Shown: piece after piece, positions 4,741 to 9,897 of the stretch
Numbering within the stretch: position 1 is the first letter of the stretch
Layout: every line of letters begins with the position of its first letter
Source: Treponema sp.
GTDB taxonomy: Bacteria > Spirochaetota > Spirochaetia > Treponematales > Breznakiellaceae
Assembly: GCA_031283505.1 (NCBI GenBank)
Contig: JAITBO010000238.1
Span: forward strand, 1 to 11,284
DNA: 11,284 nt
Direction of reading: 5' to 3'
Position numbers and translations under genes: made by a program
Notes under the pieces: generated by a model
What the model saw: only the letters and a program-made list of their open reading frames with translations
Database searches by the model: none
What the model was told of the DNA's origin: nothing

Positions 4741-6795
4741 ATGCTTACCTATATGCGTAACATCGGCGTCATGGCCCATATTGACGCCGGGAAGACCACC
4801 ACTACCGAACGGATCCTCTATTATACCGGCAAAAGCCACCGTATAGGCGAGGTAGACGACGGCGAAGCCATTATGGACTGGATGGAGCAGGAGCAGGAAC
4901 GGGGCATAACCATACAAAGCGCCGCTACTACTACCTATTGGAAGCGGAAGAGCGGGGGCCCGCAATACCAGATCAACATTATCGACACCCCCGGTCATGT
5001 GGACTTTACCGCCGAGGTAGAGCGCTCCCTCCGGGTTCTGGATGGGGCGATCGCCATCTTCGATGCCGTCCGGGGAGTGGAACCTCAGACTGAGACGGTG
5101 TGGCGCCAGGCGGATCGTTACCATGTGCCCTGTATAGGCTACGTGAACAAGATGGACCGTATAGGAGCGGACTACTTTCAGGTTCTGGAGGACATCAACG
5201 CCAGGCTGGGTGTCCGGGCCATGGCTATACAGATACCTATAGGTCGGGAAAGCGGCTTTGAAGGGGTCGTGGACCTTATAGATATGCGGGAGATACGCTG
5301 GGACGCCTCTACCGAGGGAGAATCTCTCATATACAGTCCTATCGCCCCGGAACGGAAAGCCTTGGCCGTCGAATGGCGGGAAAAGCTCATCGACGCCCTC
5401 TCCGGGGTGTCGGACGCCGTGACCGAGCGCTATATTGCCGGGGAAGACCCGGAGCCGGACCTTGTTCGGGACGAACTGCGCAAGGCGGTGCTGAAGCGGG
5501 ATCTTTTCCCCATACTGGCTGGCGCTTCCCGGCGCAACATGGGGGTCCAGCCTCTCATCGACGCGGTGGTGGACTACCTTCCCGCCCCGGACGAGGCCGA
5601 ACCCGCCTGGGGCCATCATATCAAGAAAGAAGAAGATATCCGTATTCCCTGCGATCCCAAGGGGATTTCTCTGGGCCTGGTTTTTAAGATTCAGAATGAT
5701 CGTGAGGCCGGAAGCCTGTGTTATGTCAGGATGTATTCCGGGAGCATCAAGCCCGGTGCGATCCTTTACAATGTGGGCAAAAAGAAACGGGAACGGGCCA
5801 ACCGTATCCTTCGTATGCACTCCAACAAATCGGAACCTCTGGACGAGCTTGGCGCCGGGGACATTGGCGTGGTCATAGGGATGAAGTTCGCCCAGACCGG
5901 GGACACCCTGGGAAGCGAAGGCTGGCCGGTGATCCTGGAAAAGATGCAGTTTCCCGAACCGGTCATGTCGATTTCCATAGAGCCTAAAACCATGTCGGAA
6001 CAGGAGAAGCTCAAGGAAATTCTGGCCATTCTGTCCCGGGAAGATCCTACCTTTACCATCAAAGAAAACAAAGAAACCGGCCAGCTTATCATTTCCGGCA
6101 TGGGAGAACTTCACCTGGATGTCCTGGTGACCCGTATCCTCAAGGAGTACAAGGTAGGCGCCAAGGTGGGCAACCCCCAGGTAACTTACCGGGAATCCGT
6201 CTCAAAGATCGTGGAAAAAACCGGAACCTTCTCCCGTGTCATCGCGGGGAAGGAAAACGCCGCCGCCCTGACAGTGAAGGTGGAACCCCTGAGCCGGGGA
6301 ACCGGCAACCGCTATGCCTGTACCGTCAAAAACCGGGAGATTCCGGAGGCTGTCTATGACGCCATAGAACGGGGCGTAAACGGGGCGTTTGCTTCCGGCA
6401 TAGTCCTGGGCTACCCCTGCATAGACGTGGGAATCACGGTGACGGACATCTGCTACTCCGAACTTACGGGCACCGAATTCGCCTTTGAAGCCTGCGCCAG
6501 CATGAGCGCGGACGAAGCCTGCCGGGAAGCGGCCCCCATACTTTTGGAGCCCATCATGGCGGTAGATCTCGTTTCTCCCAAAGAGTTCGTGGGCGATGTA
6601 ATCAGCCTGGTGACTCAGCGGGGAGGCCAGGTATTAAGCATGGAATCCAAAAATCAACTGGACGAAGTGAAAGCCGCCGCTCCCATGGCAAAGATGTTCG
6701 GCTTCATGACCTTTCTCCGTTCCGTAAGCCAGGGCCGGGCCACCTTTACCATGGTGTTTTCCCATTTTGAAAAGAAACCGGAAAAAAACAATTAA
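4741..6795 (+). CDS. fusA: Elongation factor G paralogue, EF-G2 (spirochaete-type, probably ribosome recycling)
   Basis: 684 residues, full length for EF-G. GTPase motifs: AHIDAGKT (12-19), switch I ERGITI (53-58), DTPGHVD (82-88), NKMD (136-139). Domain II (about 300-400), III (about 405-480, with ETGQLIISGMGELHL), IV and V follow without break. Spirochaetes carry two EF-Gs. Features here, such as GEVDDGEAIMDW, RGITIQSAAT and the C-terminal FLRSVSQGRATFTMVFSHF, resemble what I recall of the second one (spdEFG2, Borrelia BB0691) rather than the translocase (VHDG type). spdEFG2 and mitochondrial EFG2 act with ribosome recycling factor to split post-termination complexes. Missing rpsL, rpsG or tuf neighbours agree with a paralogue outside the str operon. 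ATG start preceded by AGGAA. It is second in an operon behind the cyclase-like gene and ends in a terminator shared with the convergent tatD. The EF-G family is certain; the EF-G2 subtype is likely. Confidence 0.95.
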   Translation: MLTYMRNIGVMAHIDAGKTTTTERILYYTGKSHRIGEVDDGEAIMDWMEQEQERGITIQSAATTTYWKRKSGGPQYQINIIDTPGHVDFTAEVERSLRVLDGAIAIFDAVRGVEPQTETVWRQADRYHVPCIGYVNKMDRIGADYFQVLEDINARLGVRAMAIQIPIGRESGFEGVVDLIDMREIRWDASTEGESLIYSPIAPERKALAVEWREKLIDALSGVSDAVTERYIAGEDPEPDLVRDELRKAVLKRDLFPILAGASRRNMGVQPLIDAVVDYLPAPDEAEPAWGHHIKKEEDIRIPCDPKGISLGLVFKIQNDREAGSLCYVRMYSGSIKPGAILYNVGKKKRERANRILRMHSNKSEPLDELGAGDIGVVIGMKFAQTGDTLGSEGWPVILEKMQFPEPVMSISIEPKTMSEQEKLKEILAILSREDPTFTIKENKETGQLIISGMGELHLDVLVTRILKEYKVGAKVGNPQVTYRESVSKIVEKTGTFSRVIAGKENAAALTVKVEPLSRGTGNRYACTVKNREIPEAVYDAIERGVNGAFASGIVLGYPCIDVGITVTDICYSELTGTEFAFEACASMSADEACREAAPILLEPIMAVDLVSPKEFVGDVISLVTQRGGQVLSMESKNQLDEVKAAAPMAKMFGFMTFLRSVSQGRATFTMVFSHFEKKPEKNN

Positions 6796-6796
6796 A

Positions 6797-6859
6797 CTTA
6801 GCGGGGCGGGACAAAGGGTTTTTTCCGCCCTAAAATCCCTCCGCGCTTAGATTTTTTTT
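6797..6859. terminator. Convergent bidirectional terminator between EF-G2 and tatD
   Basis: Inner stem GGGCGG (6804-6809) with CCGCCC (6825-6830). An alternative outer stem pairs 6797-6810 with 6837-6850 at 11 of 14 positions and is followed on the plus strand by eight T residues (6852-6859). On the minus strand the inner stem is followed by a T-rich tract. The tatD stop codon (6861-6859) borders the T-run, so both genes end here. Confidence 0.7.
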
Positions 6860-7656
6860 CATATTCTGAAAAAGCGGCGGGTGTTTTCCCGTGTTTCCCG
6901 GGCAACCTGTTCTTCGTCTTTTTCCAGACACTGCGCGATGGTACGGACGATGTGGCGCAGGAGCCGGGGCTCATTCCTGCCGCTCCGTATCTTTTCATCA
7001 CGGTCATGTCCCAGGTTTTTGGGAAAGAGAAAGGGCGCGTCCGTCTCTACCAGAAGCCTGTCCGGGGGTATCCGGCGCGCCAGAGAGCGGAGGTGTTGAC
7101 CCCGCTTTTCATCGCATATCCAGCCGGTAAGACCTATGTAGGCCCCCAGTTCCAGGTAACGTACCAGTTCGGCTTCCGTCCCGGTAAAGCAGTGAACCAC
7201 CATGTTCGTGACACCGCAGGCGCGGAGGATGGCGGTAAAGTCTTCCGAAGCGTCCCGTTCGTGGAGAAAGAGGGGCATATCCAACTCCACGGCCAGGGCC
7301 GCCTGTTTTTCGAACCATTCCCGCTGTACAGGCCGGGGGGAAAAGTCCCGGTTGTAGTCCAGGCCGCACTCTCCTATGGCTGCCGCGCCGCGGGCCGCAA
7401 GCTCTTTAAGGGCAGGCAAGGTGGAGACGTCACAAGTTTTCGCGTCATGGGGGTGTACTCCGGCGGTAACGTAGAGTTTGCTGGGGTAAAGGGCGGCGTA
7501 TTCCAGGGCTTTCCGGCTGTCTTTAACGCTGGTTCCGGTGATGATTAAGGGGGAGACCCCCGCAGCTCCGGCAGAAGCCAGGACCGCTTCCCGGTCCCGG
7601 TCAAAAGAGGGATGCATCAGGTTTACGCCTATGTCGATTATCGGTTCATTCATCAT
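6859..7656 (-). CDS. tatD: TatD family metal-dependent DNase
   Basis: 265 residues, the family's normal length, in the TIM-barrel metal-hydrolase fold. Motifs close to E. coli TatD: IIDIGVNL (6-13), TAGVHPHD (64-71), AIGECGLDYNRDFS (93-106), PLFLHERDA (128-136), VVHCFTGTEAE (153-163), GLTGWICDEKRG (175-186), LLVETDAPFL (201-210) and NEPRLLRHI near residue 230. Likely metal and catalytic residues are Glu96, His132, His155 and Asp206; as in E. coli TatD the N-terminal HxH is replaced by DxGxN. The family has 3'-5' exonuclease or AP-endonuclease activity in DNA repair; it is not needed for Tat export. Start is ATG at 7656 or the adjacent 7653; no clear Shine-Dalgarno. A repeat abuts the start codon, and a 31-codon frame (7748-7653, minus) ends across it as ATGA, so translational coupling is possible. 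Confidence 0.92.
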   Translation of the reverse strand: MMNEPIIDIGVNLMHPSFDRDREAVLASAGAAGVSPLIITGTSVKDSRKALEYAALYPSKLYVTAGVHPHDAKTCDVSTLPALKELAARGAAAIGECGLDYNRDFSPRPVQREWFEKQAALAVELDMPLFLHERDASEDFTAILRACGVTNMVVHCFTGTEAELVRYLELGAYIGLTGWICDEKRGQHLRSLARRIPPDRLLVETDAPFLFPKNLGHDRDEKIRSGRNEPRLLRHIVRTIAQCLEKDEEQVARETRENTRRFFRI

Positions 7657-7748
7657 TGGTTCGCAGGCAGGTCCATACCCCGCTCTTTAGGACGTTTGGA
7701 CTCGCCGTAGTTTTGTTTGTTTGGGGTATGGACCCGCATAAAATCCAT
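7653..7748 (-). CDS. Possible 31-residue small ORF overlapping the tatD start
   Basis: ATG at 7748 (or the in-frame ATG three codons later, which has AAGG about 9 nt upstream) opens a frame containing NKQNYGESKRPKERG and ends at TGA 7655-7653, overlapping the tatD ATG. The peptide is short, charged and unlike any family I know. It lies wholly inside a repeat-rich segment, so it may be chance. Its main interest is possible translational coupling to tatD, which lacks a clear ribosome binding site. Confidence 0.2.
   Translation of the reverse strand: MDFMRVHTPNKQNYGESKRPKERGMDLPANQ
7670..7734. repeat. Inverted repeat GGTCCATACCCC / GGGGTATGGACC
   Basis: Perfect 12-bp arms at 7670-7681 and 7723-7734 with a 41-nt loop. 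The core GGTCCATA returns at 7893-7900, and TCCATACC at 7744-7751. A wider 24-nt segment at 7656-7679 matches 7879-7902 in 19 of 24 positions. Confidence 0.75.
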
Positions 7749-7783
7749 ACCTTACAGAACAACATACCTCACTCTTCAGGACG
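7674..7783. repeat. Direct 21-nt repeat pair
   Basis: Positions 7674-7694 and 7763-7783 share 18 of 21 bases: both start with CATACC and end with AGGACG, with CTCTT in between. The first copy overlaps one arm of the GGTCCATACC inverted repeat. No coding explanation is apparent. Confidence 0.6.
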
Positions 7784-7836
7784 AGATTGTTGATTCCGAT
7801 TGTATATGATGTTCCAATCCGATGCAATGGCGGCGT

Positions 7837-7910
7837 CAGACCTGTTTTGCGGGTCTGCGCCTATACAGTCCCGGCAGGTTGATTCATAGGCGGGTCCATA
7901 GCCAAGGCTA
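7837..7910. repeat. Three consecutive hairpins
   Basis: CAGACC/GGTCTG (7837-7842 with 7852-7857), CGCCTAT/ATAGGCG (7858-7864 with 7886-7892) and TAGCC/GGCTA (7899-7903 with 7906-7910), all with exact arms and almost no spacing. This could be a folded RNA or a compound palindromic repeat. Confidence 0.5.
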
Positions 7911-7930
7911 CTGCATTTACTTTCGATTAT

Positions 7931-7980
7931 TGAGAAACTACCGGGTTTTAAAAATTTTAACCACGGAGATACACGGAGGA
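7931..7980 (+). repeat. Dispersed 50-bp CACGGAG-type repeat, copy B
   Basis: Matches the minus strand of 1020-1069 at 44 of 50 positions. It contains tandem CACGGAG units spaced about 10 nt, continued just outside at 7983-7988. Positions 7965-7981 also pair with 8012-8028 (15 of 17, plus one G-U), so this copy forms a long stem that copy A lacks. Confidence 0.85.
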
Positions 7981-8051
7981 ACACGGAGTTTCTGTTACAA
8001 AATCCGGATTTTTCCTCTGTGTAACTCCAGGGAACCAAAGGTTCGCGAAAA

Positions 8052-8072
8052 CGCCGCCCCTGCGGGACGGCG
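8052..8072 (-). terminator. Intrinsic terminator of the beta-helix gene remnant
   Basis: Arms CGCCGCCCC (8052-8060) and GGGACGGCG (8064-8072), one mismatch, 3-nt loop. On the minus strand the stem is followed by GTTTTCG, 20 nt after the stop codon at 8094-8092. A four-T run also follows on the plus strand. Confidence 0.6.
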
Positions 8073-8091
8073 CTTTTGGCCTTACCCTGTC

Positions 8092-8496
8092 TTACCACCA
8101 GCCGAGAGTACCCTTATCGAGATCGTTGTAGTACAGATCATCGTCTTCTCCTATGGTGGTTTCTTTGTGGGTGGAGGAGGACCCTCCGACATAGATCGCA
8201 TGGCCCCTATTGGTCAGGATGACCGTTTTCTCTACTACCGTATTGCTGTTGGGGTCATTCTGCGTATACCCGTAAATCGTACCGCCGGTCTTTGCGAAGG
8301 AGGGATACCCGTTCAGATATACCCCCCCGCCATAGCCGGTGCCGCCGGAGAAACTACTATTACCATTGTTGGCAGTATTACCCGAAATTACCCCACCGGT
8401 CATAGTAAACTTCCCCCCTTGTATGGATACCCCGCCGCCATAATCCTTACTGGTATTGTTCGAGATTTCCCCGCCGTTCATGATAAATGTACCATC
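8092..8496 (-). pseudogene. C-terminal fragment of a GG-repeat beta-helix surface protein
   Basis: The minus-strand frame from about 8496 reads GTFIMNGGEISNNT, GGGVSIQGG, KFTMTGGVISGNTANN, GGGVYLNG and GGTIYGY, then a non-repetitive end finishing in LDKGTLGWW and a TAA stop. GTFxMxGGxISxNT units of about 20 residues are typical of parallel beta-helix, extracellular or lipoprotein repeats that are numerous in gut Treponema. Only the last two or three repeats remain; the N-terminus with its signal peptide is absent. Homology stops where the IS3-type transposase fragment begins on the opposite strand (8487-8500), so the gene was cut by that insertion. A terminator follows at 8072-8052. An ATG at 8481 lets a 129-codon frame be called, but it begins mid-repeat. 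Function of the parent protein, perhaps surface attachment, is inference. Confidence 0.7.
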
Positions 8497-8803
8497 TGAC
8501 GCCGGAAGAAACGGAGGCCATAGTGAACTACAGCCGTGCCGTCTGAAAAGCGAACATACCAGGAGGAGTGCCTATGTAGACGAGGAAGATGCCCGGGTGC
8601 GGATGGCGCTTTGGCTGGCCTATTACAACAGCGAGCGGCTTCACCGTGCGATAGGGTATTTAACCCCCGATGACGTATTTTACGGCAGAAGGGATTCCCG
8701 GCTTGCCGAACGCGAGGAAAAACTGCATACTGCAAGAATTAACAGACAGGAGTATTGGAAGGCCAAAGCCGCCAATCCTGACATACCTTATATGCTTGCC
8801 TGA
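8487..8803 (+). pseudogene. IS3-type (rve) transposase remnant with internal deletion
   Basis: Two parts are joined in different frames. The first, ATG at 8487, reads MYHLTPEETEAIVNYSRA and meets a TGA at 8544; it resembles the N-terminal part of these transposases. The second, from about 8540 to the TGA at 8803, reads RLKSEHTRRSAYVDEEDA, then WLAYYNSERLHRAIGYLTPDD, FYGRRDSRLAEREEKL and INRQEYWKAK. That is the C-terminal end of the integrase core and includes the glutamate (8552-8554, in the LKSE motif) that would complete the DDE triad. The two catalytic aspartates and everything between are missing, so the protein cannot be active. The insertion interrupts the beta-helix gene on its left; a MATE fragment begins 32 bp to its right. 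Confidence 0.8.
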
Positions 8804-8835
8804 AAAACGGCAAGTTCAGCGTAAGCAGTACAGTT

Positions 8836-9138
8836 ATGCGGACAAAAACCGCGCCTTTTGAGACGGCTCCCATTCCCCATGCGGTATTGAGTTTCGGCCT
8901 TCCCATGATGCTGGGAATGTTGATAGCCATGTTTTACCTCATCGTGGATACTTTTTTTCTGCCCGCACGAGGGACCCTGAACCAAGTGGCGGCGGTAACG
9001 GTGTGCCTGCCCGTGTTCACGATCTGTATGGGCCTGGGGGACATCTTTGGCGTGGGCGGTGCGTCCTACATTTCCCGGCTCCTGGGACAAAAGGATCACG
9101 TCCGGGTGAAAAAGACCTCCTCTGATAAAGAGAACTGA
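8836..9138 (+). pseudogene. MATE-family efflux transporter, N-terminal fragment
   Basis: 100 codons of a family that is normally about 450 residues. APIPHAVLSFGLPMMLGMLIA begins the first membrane segment, FYLIVDTFFLPA is the family's conserved D(T/Q)FF motif, and IFGVGGASYISRLLGQKD with RVKKTSS is the loop after the second segment. The match stops at TSS, after which three foreign residues and a TGA follow. Two of twelve helices remain, so it cannot work as an Na+- or H+-coupled drug exporter. The ATG at 8836 has no good Shine-Dalgarno and may be fused to the end of the IS3-type element. A deletion joining this gene to the two-component operon 48 bp downstream is the simplest explanation. 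Confidence 0.8.
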
Positions 9139-9139
9139 T

Positions 9140-9175
9140 ATGGAGGAAACAAACATGACGAATGGAAGAAATTAA
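9140..9175 (+). CDS. Possible 11-residue leader or gene remnant before the two-component operon
   Basis: ATG at 9140 gives MEETNMTNGRN and a TAA at 9173-9175. The in-frame ATG at 9155 has a strong GGAGG 8 nt upstream, a better ribosome site than many real genes here. The stop overlaps the Shine-Dalgarno (AAGGA, 9174-9178) of the response regulator. It could be a leader peptide coupling translation or the cut-off start of a deleted gene. Confidence 0.25.
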   Translation: MEETNMTNGRN

Positions 9176-9186
9176 GGACTATTAAT

Positions 9187-9897
9187 ATGGTACAAGTCGC
9201 CATTGTAGAAGATGATATTTTATCCCAGAATCTTTTAAGAGATTACCTTCACAGATATGGTAAAGAATACAAAGAGGTATTCGAGGTATCCGTTTTTTAT
9301 GACGGGCAGGAAATTGCTAATAATTATCAGTCCAAATTCGATATTATTCTCTTGGATGTAAAAATGGAGAATATGGATGGTTTTACCACAGCTAAACGAA
9401 TCCGTGCGGTTGATAGTGATGTTATACTGATATTTATTACAAATATGGGGCAGTATGCGATTAAAGGATACGAAGTTGATGCCCTAAGTTATTTATTGAA
9501 ACCAGTGTCTTATTTCGCCTTTTCTCAGGAACTCAAGCGCTCACTACAACGTATGCAGAAGCGAAAAACAAAGTATCTTATCCTGTCCAATGACTATGGG
9601 CATTTACGCCTGGATACCATGAAAATTCTTTATATAGGGCGGGACAAACATCGTATTTCAATACATACGGAAAAACAGATTCATTCCATGGTAGGAACTA
9701 TAAAGGAAACTGCTGAAAGACTGGATAACAGTCATTTTTTTCGCTGTAATAGCGGCTATATAGTCAATATGTCCCACGTTACCGGGGTTCAGGACAATTT
9801 TGTTCTTGTCGGAAAATACAGATTACAGATTAGCCGTCCAAAAAGAAAGGCATTTCTGAAAGCATTGACTGACTATTTCGGGAGGATCGGAAAATGA
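9187..9897 (+). CDS. LytTR-family response regulator
   Basis: 236 residues. The receiver domain (1-120) has the acidic pocket EDD (8-10), phosphoacceptor Asp57 in FDIILLDVKM, Thr85 in IFITN and Lys105 in SYLLKP. A LytTR DNA-binding domain follows (about 133-233): KYLILSNDYG, MKILYIGRDKHRISIHT, HFFRCNSGYIVNMSHV and ISRPKRKAFLKAL, the usual order with the conserved NxxYIVN-like strand. LytTR regulators (AgrA, LytR, VirR types) bind direct repeats upstream of virulence, competence or peptide-signalling genes. AAGGA lies 8 nt before the ATG. The gene overlaps the sensor kinase by 4 bp (ATGA), so they form one transcription unit. It is more AT-rich than the kinase and the core genes, hinting at acquisition. 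No target genes are obvious in the window; autoregulation is possible. Confidence 0.92.
   Translation: MVQVAIVEDDILSQNLLRDYLHRYGKEYKEVFEVSVFYDGQEIANNYQSKFDIILLDVKMENMDGFTTAKRIRAVDSDVILIFITNMGQYAIKGYEVDALSYLLKPVSYFAFSQELKRSLQRMQKRKTKYLILSNDYGHLRLDTMKILYIGRDKHRISIHTEKQIHSMVGTIKETAERLDNSHFFRCNSGYIVNMSHVTGVQDNFVLVGKYRLQISRPKRKAFLKALTDYFGRIGK

Larger units (their letters stand above)
7657..8091. other. Repeat-dense intergenic region without a convincing gene
   Basis: 435 bp between tatD and the beta-helix fragment. Open frames exist on both strands but have no ribosome binding sites or family motifs and run straight through inverted repeats. What it holds, left to right: a GGTCCATA inverted repeat, a duplicated 21-nt motif, three back-to-back hairpins, the 50-bp CACGGAG repeat with its own long imperfect stem, a GAACC-AAA-GGTTC palindrome (8032-8044) and a terminator for the minus strand. 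No tRNA, tmRNA, SRP or RNase P signature was seen. Confidence 0.7.

Noticed and set aside
4711..6114. 467-codon open frame on the minus strand opposite EF-G2
   Set aside because: It is a shadow of the GC-rich EF-G2 gene: no ribosome site, no recognisable domain, and the opposite strand carries unmistakable EF-G motifs.
7931..8000. CACGGAG units at regular spacing considered as a CRISPR array
   Set aside because: Only three 7-bp units with about 3-nt spacing, no unique 30-nt spacers and no cas genes nearby.
7657..8091. Housekeeping RNA (tRNA, tmRNA, SRP, RNase P, 6S) in the repeat-dense gap
   Set aside because: None of the conserved cores, such as a T-loop GTTCRA, the RNase P core or the SRP tetraloop stem, was found.
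7769..8098. 109-codon minus-strand frame
   Set aside because: Most of it translates the CACGGAG repeat and terminator; it overlaps the end of the beta-helix fragment and resembles no family.
7822..8499. 225-codon plus-strand frame
   Set aside because: It passes through the triple hairpin, the 50-bp repeat and the terminator, then runs antisense to the beta-helix fragment. No family motif or Shine-Dalgarno.
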